Source: Flagellimonas lutimaris
GTDB lineage: Bacteria > Bacteroidota > Bacteroidia > Flavobacteriales > Flavobacteriaceae
Reading direction: 5' to 3'
DNA: 64,000 bases
Assembly: GCF_003581615.1 (NCBI RefSeq)
Contig: NZ_QXFH01000064.1
Coordinates: 124,001-188,000 of the forward strand
Below are positions 9,501 to 17,291 of this stretch, piece after piece; within the stretch, counting starts at the first letter, position 1, and the number at the start of each line of letters is the position of its first letter. Made by a program: the position numbers and the translations under genes. The notes below the pieces were generated by a model, which worked only from the letters and a program-made list of their open reading frames with translations, had not been told where the DNA came from and made no database searches.

Positions 9501-9829
9501 TGGGCAGTTACTACTACCTCCTCCAGTTGGGATGCATCTTCTTCCATTTGTACATCAATGGTGCTCCCGGCGCCAATACTTCTTTCTTGCGTTCTTTGAC
9601 CCAAATAGGAAAATACAAGAACATCTCCTACACTGGCTTCAAGGGCATAGTTACCGTCAAAATCGGATTGCGTACCCTTTACGGTACCCTTAACAATAAT
9701 GTTTACACCGGGCAAGGGTACCCCTTCTTGGTCGGTAACCGTTCCGGTAACCGTTTTTTCTTGAGCATGGGCAAATGCTATCGATAGACACATGGCCAAC
9801 AATGCTCCAAACAGTTTCTTTACTTTCAT
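6587..9829 (-). CDS. SusC/RagA family TonB-linked outer membrane transporter
   Basis: A 1080-residue SusC-like TonB-dependent transporter, first gene of the operon with SusD and the GDGWDG lipoprotein. A signal peptide (1-22, AHAQ) is followed by a carboxypeptidase regulatory-like domain (about 25-105, GTVTDQEGVPLPGVNIIVKG), a plug domain (about 115-235, with VSVLKGLSATVLYGNRG and GVILITTKG), and a 22-strand barrel ending in TVRASF. Length and order are typical. It imports the ligand captured by SusD across the outer membrane using TonB energy. Start ATG at 9829 immediately precedes the signal peptide. Confidence 0.95.
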   Translation of the reverse strand: MKVKKLFGALLAMCLSIAFAHAQEKTVTGTVTDQEGVPLPGVNIIVKGTVKGTQSDFDGNYALEASVGDVLVFSYLGQRTQERSIGAGSTIDVQMEEDASQLEEVVVTAQGIVREKRSLGYSVTTVDSEKVESRPEADVARVLNGKVAGVNITSNNGMSGSGTNIIIRGYSSATQSNQPLFIVDGIPFDSGTNTQSNFLDGNTESSRFLDLDPNNIESVSVLKGLSATVLYGNRGRNGVILITTKGAATGDAPSKTEVSVTQSVFMSNAVLPKFQDNYGGGFHQGFGYFFSNWGPRFDRTDDDGVASAGQFIRTGPNGVAILQHPFNYIADPTLIAGYEDFLDDEYPYKPYNGVEEFFRTGYVYSTSVNVRGGSEKVNFNANYGRTEDIGVTPGNKLLRNNFSLGGNAALSNNFTVSGVFNFARTGYKSPPNAVSTGSGAAFNGSAIFGDVLYTPRSVDLTNIPFQAADGRSLYYRSGNDIQNPYWTVANSKTSQETDRFTGNVSMSYAINDWMNLTYRVGLDTYTELNSYGQNRGGVDGPTLGILRTTSVRNSIWNHDLLLSAEKSLSEDLNLTATFGANSRRDTYAQDGIESQGQLVFGVLEHYNFTTPSSVNSFSGSNLNQNFEENLVGVYLDATLSYKDLLYLNVVGRNDWSSTLERENNSLFYPGASLSFIPTTAFPALQGNVLNYAKLRLGYGSSAGFPTPFNTRDVLSLGARTFVDANGNVVSGNTVSDVLGNRDLSPERVQELEIGLDTRLFNRLNFNVSLYQKSTTDLITNRTLDSSTGFRSTFVNIGEVETKGLEVDYDLNLLRESEAGIGFNLAGNFTASETTVTDLAEGTNNILLTFAVSGEAANYAVEGRPFGVLLGSTIQRDENGNKVVGSNGRYLVDNNITEIGDPNPDWTTALIPTITFKNFTLSANLQYRHGGDVYSVTTAGLIGRGVVDADDPIHRESNYVLPGVFADGSPNNVAITATEFGFNTFFAGGINEVNIFDGTTIRLQEASLGYSIPKKMLDKTPFGSLSLTLSGSNLWYKAVNFPDDVRYDTNSSSTGVGNGQGIDFFTGPSTRRYGLTVRASF

Positions 9830-10199
9830 ACGAATAAAGTTTTGTTAGTAATTTGAAATGAGTTAGGGCAACTGAGAAAGGTGGACGGCGCTAGGAAAAT
9901 GATAGCTAATTCAAATAATACTTCTGGGAAGTGAACAAAACTCAATGGATTTTGTCTTTTTAAGAAGTAGAGCCTCTCACCGCCCTACCTTTACAATTGC
10001 ATAACAAATCAACCTATATGAGCTGTAGAACAGGTACTTTTTAAACGGCAAGAACCTTAAAAACATGGATGCCCATGGGGAAGTACCCTTTTTAACACCT
10101 CAGAATTAATTTTATAATCTTTTGATAATGTGGCATAAAAAAACCTCTTGAATTTCAAGAGGCTTTTTGTGAATAGCTTTAAGCGATTTAATGGGTGTG
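9830..10199. other. 370-bp gap: SusC upstream region and AraC-gene terminator
   Basis: No open frame with coding character is seen. The gap must hold the minus-strand promoter of the SusC operon, but I find no exact TAnnTTTG box close to 9829. The distal end contains the hairpin described separately. Confidence 0.5.
10144..10162 (-). terminator. Rho-independent terminator of the small AraC-type gene
   Basis: CCTCTTGA and TCAAGAGG arms with a 3-nt loop. Read on the minus strand the stem is followed by a run of seven T (plus-strand A-tract 10137-10143). It lies 38 bp past the stop of the gene at 10200-10685. Confidence 0.75.
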
Positions 10200-10685
10200 C
10201 TACGCCATTTGTATTTCCTGCTGTTGCCCAACGAATCTGATGTTTGCGGCAGCTCTATAGTCGTTGGGGCTTAGCCCGGTAATTTTCTTAAATGCGCTAT
10301 AAAAACTGTTTTTGCTGTTGAAACCTACTTCATACATAATGGCCTTTACACTTAATGTTGGGTTTGAAACCAGCAGTTTTTTTGCTTCCTTTATTCTGTA
10401 TTCGTTTAAAAAGGAATAAAAGTTTTTGGAGAGATAGGTATTGATTACTTGTGAAACTTTGTACCGATTTTCTTTAATATGTCCGGAAAGAATGTCGAGA
10501 CAAATGGTATTGTTCCTGTAGATCTTGTCCTCTTCAAAAGCTTTTTTGATTTTACTTTGAATCGCCAAGGCTTCTTCTTCCGTTAATCCAGACTTCTTGT
10601 ACTTTTCATGACTGTTTGAGGGGTCAGTAGTCTGGTGCTCCTGCCCAATGTACTTAAAAACGAGTTGCTTTAGTAGCCGTTTCAT
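10200..10685 (-). CDS. AraC-type helix-turn-helix protein, DNA-binding domain only
   Basis: A 161-residue protein whose C-terminal ~105 residues form an AraC/XylS double HTH (ILSGHIKENRYKVSQVINTY; then YEVGFNSKNSFYSAFKKITG). The first ~40 residues carry no recognisable sensor and no membrane segment. It is clearly similar to the last ~120 residues of the neighbouring 506-residue regulator (shared patterns KKSGLT, YRNN, YEVGFNSKNSF against YEVGYNNKVSF), so it probably arose by partial duplication or is a soluble partner. It could control the SusC operon located just downstream; that is inference from position. Confidence 0.88.
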   Translation of the reverse strand: MKRLLKQLVFKYIGQEHQTTDPSNSHEKYKKSGLTEEEALAIQSKIKKAFEEDKIYRNNTICLDILSGHIKENRYKVSQVINTYLSKNFYSFLNEYRIKEAKKLLVSNPTLSVKAIMYEVGFNSKNSFYSAFKKITGLSPNDYRAAANIRFVGQQQEIQMA

Positions 10686-10686
10686 A

Positions 10687-10710
10687 TGATTGATGATTTT
10701 TGATTGATGA
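10687..10710. repeat. Direct repeat of TGATTGATGA before the AraC-type gene
   Basis: TGATTGATGA occurs at 10687-10696 and again at 10701-10710, in the leader of the 161-residue regulator. The same decamer occurs once in the leader of the 506-residue regulator at 12284-12293, 3-4 bp from the start codon. Confidence 0.6.
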
Positions 10711-10759
10711 CTACTAGTTACTTATAAAACCCCTGTTTTAAGGTGTTCCCGATAAGAAT

Positions 10760-12280
10760 TTACCCTTGGTTTAGGTTGTTGATGTATTCACTGGGGGTAA
10801 GTTGGGTGTCTTTTTTGAAGGCTTTGTTGAAAGAAACTTTGTTGTTGTACCCAACTTCATAAGCAATGTCAATAATATTGAGCTCATTTTCTTTTTCAAG
10901 AAGTTCTTTGGCTTCTTGAATACGATGGGAATTCACAAACTCTCTAAAGCTCATGTTGAAGTGTTCGTTAATGAGTTGCGAAGCATTGTGACGGGTGGTG
11001 TCAAGTTTATTGGCTACCATGTCCAGATTTATATCGTTATTACGATACAATTTCTCATTTTGAAAAAGGTCGCTGAGGTTTTGCTTGAGTTCATTGGATA
11101 AACTGTCCGTTAGTCCTGACTTAACATACTTTGGGAATAAACGGTTTGTATAGGAGTAGAGTCCACTGAAAACATCGGGTTGAACATTGGCAGCATAGCC
11201 TACATATAGTACCATTGCACTCATTAAAACAATCGGGGCATGGTAAAATGTACCACTGTTTATCCCAGCAATAATTAACCCTCCATAAATCACATAGATT
11301 GCCACGTAGCTTACATGGATCATATAGATGTTTTTTTGCCAAATCCTAGTTTTTTTACTCAATCCCTCTTTGTTTTTGGTTTGAATCCAATGCACAAATA
11401 ATGCATAAACGCCAAGCGAAATAGCTTTTAAAACTACAAGCAGCAATAATTTAGTGGAATCACCTGGGTTTAAACCCTCTTCCAGCCGCTGTAGCATTTG
11501 GGTTACTTTGTAAGAGCCTGAAAAACCATAAACTGTTAAAAAGAGATAGGTGGTCAATGCGACAGTGGGTAATAAGTGCCAAAGGTCTTTTTTGTTGAGG
11601 TCGGTTGACTTAGAAACTCTTTTAAAATAAAGAAAAAGTAATGGGCCATATAATAAAGATGACCAGGTTGACATCAGATAAGTATGGGGAAATTCAAATA
11701 CGTAATTGGTTTGATTGACACAAATATTTAAAATGAACAAGGAGTGGATAAATACAAATGTGGCTATCAGAATTCTAGCCTGTTTGTCAATCTTTTTATT
11801 TATAAATAATACGAATGTTACGTAAAAACCAATGAGTGAAACGAAAAAATAGAATGTAGACCATACCGTGAATTTTGGCAATACTGTTCCAGATAATTTC
11901 GCAAAACTTTGTTCGTCCCTAATACCATCAAAATCTTCGTGAAGCAGAAAGGTTGGCTTAAATTCAATATTAAAATAATCGTAAATGTAGGCAATGGACT
12001 CTTTCGGGTGGTCTAAAGCGGCTTCACAAAGAGCCAACTTTTTTAAGATGTGAGTTTCCTGTCCCTTATTGGAAACCTCCAAGTTCTTTTTATAAAGGGG
12101 AACAGCTTCCTTGAATCTATGAATGTTGAAGTAGTAATCTGCCCAATCCAGGGAATCTTTAAAAGTTTCAGCTGTGGGTGTGGGTATGCCGGCATACCCA
12201 CTACTCAAGGTAATGCCGAAGGCTAACATGGAGTTTAGCCATAGGAACATTAAGACAATATATTTGGTAGATTGTCTCAT
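10760..12280 (-). CDS. Membrane-anchored AraC family transcriptional regulator
   Basis: A 506-residue sensor-regulator. Signal-like N-terminal hydrophobic segment (about 5-25), a helical TPR-like extracytoplasmic stretch (about 40-125: DWADYYFNIHRFKEAVPLYKK), about seven transmembrane segments (about 135-370), and a C-terminal AraC double HTH (about 400-500, ending AFKKDTQLTPSEYINNLN). This N-TPR/TM/AraC layout is common in Flavobacteriia. It would sense an envelope or extracellular signal and bind DNA from the membrane. The smaller homologue follows directly downstream in the same orientation. Target genes are unknown; the SusC operon is a candidate. Confidence 0.9.
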   Translation of the reverse strand: MRQSTKYIVLMFLWLNSMLAFGITLSSGYAGIPTPTAETFKDSLDWADYYFNIHRFKEAVPLYKKNLEVSNKGQETHILKKLALCEAALDHPKESIAYIYDYFNIEFKPTFLLHEDFDGIRDEQSFAKLSGTVLPKFTVWSTFYFFVSLIGFYVTFVLFINKKIDKQARILIATFVFIHSLFILNICVNQTNYVFEFPHTYLMSTWSSLLYGPLLFLYFKRVSKSTDLNKKDLWHLLPTVALTTYLFLTVYGFSGSYKVTQMLQRLEEGLNPGDSTKLLLLVVLKAISLGVYALFVHWIQTKNKEGLSKKTRIWQKNIYMIHVSYVAIYVIYGGLIIAGINSGTFYHAPIVLMSAMVLYVGYAANVQPDVFSGLYSYTNRLFPKYVKSGLTDSLSNELKQNLSDLFQNEKLYRNNDINLDMVANKLDTTRHNASQLINEHFNMSFREFVNSHRIQEAKELLEKENELNIIDIAYEVGYNNKVSFNKAFKKDTQLTPSEYINNLNQG

Positions 12281-12537
12281 TTTTGATTGATGATGAATTA
12301 GGCCTCAACAATTTATGAAAATAAACTGTTAAAAACGTTAACAAACTATTAAAGTAGGTAAGCCCCGATAAAAGTTTACCCTTGGAAAGCAAGGGATAAC
12401 AAGTATTTTCAAAGAATGTGTTAAAAAACAAGAAAGTCCTCTTGGCTTTTTGCGATTGCATGGCAACATAATTCTTTTGGTGTTGATTAGCTTTTTGAGT
12501 TGTTAACCAAATCCAAAAAAAGGGTGTGTCAATCCTC
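12281..12537. other. Upstream region of the membrane AraC regulator
   Basis: The region holds the leader of the 506-residue regulator, including a TGATTGATGA copy at 12284-12293. A 118-codon open frame crosses it, but it shows no coding signature and overlaps the regulator's start. I see nothing else. Confidence 0.4.
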
Positions 12538-12766
12538 TTATATGAAAGAACACTCAATCTCCTTGGGGTAGATCTTACCTTCTTTGTTCTTAAATACTTT
12601 CTTGATTTCCTTTTTCGTCAATGGAACCGATAAGTTTCGGTTGCATCATTCCTGTTGCTGCCTCCCCAGAGTCAATGGTCCAATTAGATCATTGGCATTA
12701 GCAATAGAAACAAAGCTAGATTTTTTATATCCATTAGGCTTTTGTACATCTAATAATTTGTATCTA
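12538..12766 (-). pseudogene. Possible decayed coding remnant (three frames)
   Basis: Directly downstream of the DUF4412 gene on the same strand, coding-like sequence shifts between frames. From 12766 a frame reads KPNGYKKSSFVSIANANDLI. From about 12690 another reads IDSGEAATGMMQPKLIGSID. From about 12645 a third reads LTKKEIKKVFKNKEGKIYP and ends ECSFI at the TAA of 12538-12540. Each stretch looks protein-like but no single frame is open. I do not recognise the family. Chance composition cannot be excluded. Confidence 0.3.
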
Positions 12767-13609
12767 TTAATTTCCAAAAGTGGAGTAATCAGCTTTTTTA
12801 ATGGTTTGCTCAATTTCTTCCAATTGTACGCAGGTCATGGTCATATTGTTTTTGCCATCTTCTTTGTCTTCCATGATCATCTCCATTACCAAGCCTTCAT
12901 TATCCCCCTCTTTTAACCAATCTACTTGGAAATCCTTGGGCATTTGATTGCTTTTACCGTAGATATCGCTAAAGCTTACTTCGGAATCAAAAGTATTGTA
13001 CAGGGTAAACTTGTACTTGTCATTTTCCATGACATAGCCCTTACAGTCATAGCCCAGTACCGTTTTTCCTGGTATTTCTGTCATGGTATAATTGGAAATA
13101 TCCATATCCTCGTTCATTTCTTCAACATCTATGTCCTCCGGAATTTTGGTGACCGAAGCAAATTTATTTCCATCGTTCTCCATAAAAATGACAGTTAAGA
13201 GCTTGGACATATCATAGATTATGAACATCTCCATACCCTGGTTCATTTTAGCTCCCCAATAAGGAGCATCTTTTTTTAGGTAATATGATATGTCCATATC
13301 GCTTTTGGCTCTTGCAGCATCGATTTTCATTTTATACACCCACTCAAATTGGTATTCATCAGCAACGTCATCCATGTTTCCAGCCTCTCCACCTATTGGT
13401 ACCGGACTGTTTTTGTTGAATTCAGGATCCAGCATTTTGTCCATTGCCTTACTTGCTTTGCTGGCAGCTTTGTCTGCAACTTTGTCTGTAACCGTTTGTT
13501 CAACTCTGTCCGAAACTTTTTTCTTTAATTTCTTAAAAAATTGTGCGTTCGACCCTTGTGAAATGAATAATACGATTAAGGTCGAATAAATAATTTTCTT
13601 AGTGTTCAT
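12767..13609 (-). CDS. DUF4412 domain-containing secreted protein
   Basis: 280 residues with signal peptide (about 1-22, SNAQ), a lysine-rich and alanine/lysine-rich helical linker (about 25-65), then a beta-rich domain resembling DUF4412 (FEWVYKMKIDA; GYDCKGYVMENDKYKFTLYNT; DFQVDWLKEGDNEG). Related periplasmic or surface proteins in Bacteroidota are small LolA/DUF4412-like folds of unknown role. No operon partner is evident apart from the possible remnant downstream. Assignment to DUF4412 is by pattern only. Confidence 0.75.
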   Translation of the reverse strand: MNTKKIIYSTLIVLFISQGSNAQFFKKLKKKVSDRVEQTVTDKVADKAASKASKAMDKMLDPEFNKNSPVPIGGEAGNMDDVADEYQFEWVYKMKIDAARAKSDMDISYYLKKDAPYWGAKMNQGMEMFIIYDMSKLLTVIFMENDGNKFASVTKIPEDIDVEEMNEDMDISNYTMTEIPGKTVLGYDCKGYVMENDKYKFTLYNTFDSEVSFSDIYGKSNQMPKDFQVDWLKEGDNEGLVMEMIMEDKEDGKNNMTMTCVQLEEIEQTIKKADYSTFGN

Positions 13610-14248
13610 TGTTTTGAGGTTTTAGTTTTATTCTCCCAACCACTAATCTTATTTATGTGTTAATGAGTCAAGAGAGTATGTTCAACTTTTTTACTTTTAA
13701 TTTGCTTTAAACAAACTGGTGTCTAAATACATGCTCCCAGCTTTAAGTAGTTAGGTTCTAGTAAGTACTATTGGTGATATTTTGATTAACCGTGACCCTG
13801 TACGAAATTTCAAGAATATGAAGAGACACCATAAATCAAACTGATATTATGCACTCTTAAAAAAATTGCATGGTTAACGGTTTAAAACTGTACTTGTTTG
13901 GTAAGATTAGAGGCTACTCGAAGCATTACTAATTTTTCATGCAGAGATACAATACAATATTAAGCACCAAAACCCATTAGTGATACCAAAAATGTAACGA
14001 TTGATGGGAGAAATGTAACAATGGTTTATTATTGATTATGAATGGATTGACTAAATTTCAAAAGCATTTTATTGTAAACTTCCTTGAAACACTTTATAAA
14101 ATATGAAGGAGTGTTGAAGTTAACAGAATAAGCAATCTAATTAACCTTGGCTCTTGAGTTTTCAAGTATTTTTAAGGCTCGTTTTAATCTTTGGATCCCT
14201 ATAAAAATAAAAACTGACTTTTTTGAGGTAAGGTTTCCGCCAAAAGAA
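13610..14248. other. Non-coding 640-bp stretch
   Basis: No convincing open frame, RNA or repeat was found on either strand. It is A+T-rich and includes the upstream region of the DUF4412 gene. It is unusually long for this gene-dense window. Confidence 0.5.
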
Positions 14249-14276
14249 AAAGCCATCAACCTAGGCTGATGGCTTT
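14249..14276 (-). terminator. Terminator downstream of the initiator tRNA
   Basis: AAAGCCATCA and TGATGGCTTT are complementary arms around an 8-nt loop. On the minus strand the stem is followed by a T-rich tail (TTTTTCTTTT). It begins 6 bp after the tRNA 3' end. Confidence 0.8.
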
Positions 14277-14281
14277 CTTAG

Positions 14282-14354
<73 letters not shown>

Positions 14355-14364
14355 ATGTGGACGG

Positions 14365-14397
14365 CAAATATACAACCCTTTTTACATCTTTTCCAAA
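14365..14397 (-). promoter_or_regulatory. Promoter of the initiator tRNA
   Basis: On the minus strand TTTG (14394-14397) is followed after 21 bp by TATATTTG (14365-14372). This matches the Bacteroidota -33 TTTG and -7 TAnnTTTG consensus and spacing. Predicted start near 14358, a few bases before the mature tRNA 5' end. Confidence 0.8.
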
Positions 14398-14467
14398 CTA
14401 AAATTAATATTCCTTTTCCACTAGCGCCAATCCCGCCCAAAATCCATAAATTCGGCCTTTTTACCTT

Positions 14468-15832
14468 ATGGACGCAATCAACGATTTTATATCCTCTCTT
14501 TTGCCATATACCGAGTGGCCCATGTTCATCCTGCTTATAGGGGGAGGACTGTTTTTGGCTTTTTATTCCAAATTTGCGCCCTTTCGCCATTTTGGACATG
14601 CCATTGCGGTGGTTTCCGGAAAATATGATGATAAAAATGCAAAGGGAGATGTAAGCTCGTTTCAGGCGCTTTCTGCAGCCGTAGCTGCTACAGTTGGACT
14701 GGGAAATATATCGGGTGTGGCCATTGCCATTCATGATGGAGGACCAGGCGTGGTGTTTTGGATTTGGATGACTGCACTTTTGGGGATGGGCATCAAATAT
14801 TATTCAGGTAGTTTGGCTATTATGTACCGTGGAACCGATTCAGAAGGTCATATGCAGGGAGGCCCCATGTTCTATATTACCAAAGGAATGGGGAAATGGG
14901 CAAAGCCCATGGCCATTTTTTTTAGTATTTGTGGATTGTTCGGATTTTTAGGAGTATTTACCGCCAACCAGTTTACCGAAGCATTTATGGGTGTGGTGGA
15001 GCCACACAAGACACTTTGGGCAACCAGCGAATACAACTGGAAACTCGGAATAGGATTTTTTCTAGCCATTATCACATCCATTGTAATTTTTGGGGGACTT
15101 TCCAAGATTGCAAAAGTAGCATCTGCCATTGTTCCTTTTATGGTGGGGATTTATCTGTTGGCGGTCATTTTTGTAATGACAAGTCACGCTGGGGAAGTTT
15201 GGCCAGCGTTAAAAATGATATTGGTCGAAGCCTGGAACTTCGACACCATGGTTACAGGGGGATTCTGGGGCTTGGTAATTGTTGGGGTTCGGAGAGCTAT
15301 GTTCTCCAATGAGGCGGGTTTGGGTAGTGCACCCATGTACCACGGGCAATCCCGAAACAATGAGCCCGCCAAAGAAGGATTGGTAGCGATGTTGGGTCCA
15401 TTCATCGATACGATTTTAGTATGTACCTTTACCGCAGTAGTAATTATTTTGAGTGGTGCTTACCTTGAGGATGGTAGCGGAATCACTATGACGATGTCCG
15501 CTTTTGAAACAACCCTTTACGGCATCGGAGATGTACTGCTGATGGTGATTGTTGCCGCATTTGCATTGTCAACATTGTTCACCTATTCGTATTACGGTGT
15601 AAAGAGCTTGTCATTTTTGACCAATGCCAAAATCGGAAAATGGTACAATGTATTTTTTATCATCATGATAGTTTTTGCCGCAATAGCATCTTTAAAATTG
15701 GTAAAAAATCTGATAGATCTATCATATGCATTGATGGTGATACCCAATATGATTGCTGTGTTGTACCTTTCACCAAAGGTGAACGCAGCATCCAAACAAT
15801 ATTTTGAAAAAAGAAAGAAAGGTGGCGCATAA
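14468..15832 (+). CDS. Alanine/glycine:cation symporter (AGCS) family protein
   Basis: A 454-residue sodium-coupled amino acid carrier of the AGCS (Alanine or Glycine:Cation Symporter) family. About 10-11 membrane segments. The conserved family stretch FQALSAAVAATVGLGNISGV lies near residues 60-80, and FSNEAGLGSAPMYHGQ near 278-293; both line the substrate and sodium path in characterised members. It imports alanine or glycine. Its 3' end overlaps the start of era by 11 bp when era begins at GTG 15822, so the two genes are probably co-transcribed. Confidence 0.94.
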   Translation: MDAINDFISSLLPYTEWPMFILLIGGGLFLAFYSKFAPFRHFGHAIAVVSGKYDDKNAKGDVSSFQALSAAVAATVGLGNISGVAIAIHDGGPGVVFWIWMTALLGMGIKYYSGSLAIMYRGTDSEGHMQGGPMFYITKGMGKWAKPMAIFFSICGLFGFLGVFTANQFTEAFMGVVEPHKTLWATSEYNWKLGIGFFLAIITSIVIFGGLSKIAKVASAIVPFMVGIYLLAVIFVMTSHAGEVWPALKMILVEAWNFDTMVTGGFWGLVIVGVRRAMFSNEAGLGSAPMYHGQSRNNEPAKEGLVAMLGPFIDTILVCTFTAVVIILSGAYLEDGSGITMTMSAFETTLYGIGDVLLMVIVAAFALSTLFTYSYYGVKSLSFLTNAKIGKWYNVFFIIMIVFAAIASLKLVKNLIDLSYALMVIPNMIAVLYLSPKVNAASKQYFEKRKKGGA

Positions 15833-16703
15833 AGCAGGATTTGTAAATATTATTGGTAATCCCAATGTGGGTAAATCTACATTGATGAATGCCTTTGTGG
15901 GCGAAAAATTGTCCATCATCACCTCCAAGGCACAGACCACCCGTCACCGTATTTTGGGCATCGTGAATGGAGATGATTTCCAAATGATTCTCTCCGACAC
16001 CCCAGGAATAATAAAGCCAGCCTACGAACTGCAAAGTTCCATGATGGATTTTGTGAAATCTGCCTTTGAAGATGCCGATGTGCTGTTGTATATGGTGGAA
16101 ATAGGAGAGAAGGCACTTAAGGACGAATCGTTCTTCAAAAAAATACAGAACAGCAAGATCCCCGTTCTGTTGCTTCTCAATAAAATTGACACATCCGACC
16201 AGCAGAAGTTGGAAGAACAAATGCAATATTGGCAAGAACAACTGCCCAATGCAGAAATCCATCCCATATCCGCTTTGGAAAACTTTAATGTTACCGAGGT
16301 GTTCAACCGTATTTTGGAACTCTTGCCCGAAGCACCTCCATTTTATCCAAAAGATCAAATTACGGACAAGCCAGAACGCTTTTTTGTGAACGAGACCATT
16401 CGTGAAAAAATCTTGCTATACTATAAAAAGGAAATTCCTTATTCCGTTGAGGTGGAGACCGAAGAGTTTTTGGAGGATGAGGACATTATCCGCATTCGTT
16501 CCGTAATTATGGTGGAGCGCGATACCCAAAAAGGTATTATTATTGGCCACAAGGGTAGTGCCATTAAAAAAGTAGGGGTTGAAGCCCGTAAAGACCTCGA
16601 AAAATTCTTTGCGAAGCAGGTTCACATCGAACTGTATGTAAAAGTGAACAAGAACTGGCGCAGCAATTCCCAACAGCTCAGGCGTTTCGGGTACAACGGC
16701 TAA
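15822..16703 (+). CDS. era: GTPase Era
   Basis: About 293 residues. An essential Ras-like GTPase that binds the 3' end of 16S rRNA in 30S subunit maturation. Walker A GNPNVGKST near residue 12, switch/G3 DTPGI, G4 NKID, and a C-terminal KH domain with GHKGSAIKKVG. The frame opens at TTG 15804, but family members begin MAHKAGFVNIIGNPN, which fits GTG at 15822 (VAHKAGFV), preceded by an AG-rich stretch. It overlaps the symporter gene and converges with the small membrane protein gene by 4 bp. Confidence 0.96.
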   Translation: MAHKAGFVNIIGNPNVGKSTLMNAFVGEKLSIITSKAQTTRHRILGIVNGDDFQMILSDTPGIIKPAYELQSSMMDFVKSAFEDADVLLYMVEIGEKALKDESFFKKIQNSKIPVLLLLNKIDTSDQQKLEEQMQYWQEQLPNAEIHPISALENFNVTEVFNRILELLPEAPPFYPKDQITDKPERFFVNETIREKILLYYKKEIPYSVEVETEEFLEDEDIIRIRSVIMVERDTQKGIIIGHKGSAIKKVGVEARKDLEKFFAKQVHIELYVKVNKNWRSNSQQLRRFGYNG

Positions 16704-17221
16704 GATTCGTCGTTAATTCGTTCAAAAGGAGCAATGGAATCCCTAACAAACTGTTTTAATTGTTCCATTTGACCTTTTCCTTTAGCTCTTCCCAAACGGC
16801 CAAAGGCATATAGAGCAAACCAAATCACGACCAAAAAGAACATCCCAACTGACCATAGGGTTATATCCTTGCCCAAAGAGTAATTGGAATACGCAAAAAT
16901 GCCCATAATAATAAATAAGGTGCCCACGCCAAAATGCAGAAACATAAAAAATGTCCATAGGGTAGGGTTGGGTCCAAAGACACCACGAATGTTACTTATA
17001 CCTTCCTCGTAGGACGAAAGTTCCAAGTGAAGTTGAGGGGACCAAAAGGTTATTTCGGCCTTTTTAAATTTTATAAAGATGTGTTCATCCAGCCTTTTGA
17101 TGACAAAAGAATTGGCCGTAGCGGTATCAAAAATGGCTTCTAACTTCTCCAAATTGGTTCTTAGGGAGACACGAAAACGGGGCCGTAAAACTATCTCATT
17201 GGTCAAGTCGCTCATAATCAT
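16700..17221 (-). CDS. Predicted membrane protein, two transmembrane segments
   Basis: 173 residues. The N-terminal ~85 residues are soluble and beta-rich (RPRFRVSLRTNLEKLEAIFD; FIKFKKAEITFWSPQLHLEL), and two transmembrane helices follow at about 90-112 and 122-142. The tail is basic then acidic. I do not recognise a named family; similar proteins occur next to era/der in flavobacteria. Two methionines (17221, 17215) are possible starts. Stop overlaps era's stop tail-to-tail. Confidence 0.75.
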   Translation of the reverse strand: MIMSDLTNEIVLRPRFRVSLRTNLEKLEAIFDTATANSFVIKRLDEHIFIKFKKAEITFWSPQLHLELSSYEEGISNIRGVFGPNPTLWTFFMFLHFGVGTLFIIMGIFAYSNYSLGKDITLWSVGMFFLVVIWFALYAFGRLGRAKGKGQMEQLKQFVRDSIAPFERINDES

Positions 17222-17267
17222 TTGAAAATGATTGAAAAAGGTATCATTTTTTCTTCATAATAAATGG

Positions 17268-17275
17268 TATTTTTG
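17268..17275 (+). promoter_or_regulatory. Putative -7 box of der
   Basis: TATTTTTG matches TAnnTTTG and lies 16 bp before the ATG chosen for der. Transcription would start near 17281, giving a leader of about 10 nt. This also argues against the upstream start at 17232. Confidence 0.55.
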
Positions 17276-17291
17276 CCAAAAATTAAACCTG

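Noticed and set aside
12201..12557. 118-codon minus-strand frame
   Set aside because: It overlaps the start of the membrane AraC gene in another frame and shows no domain or conserved pattern.
15663..16358. 231-codon minus-strand frame
   Set aside because: It is antisense to the symporter and era, both of which have unmistakable family motifs.
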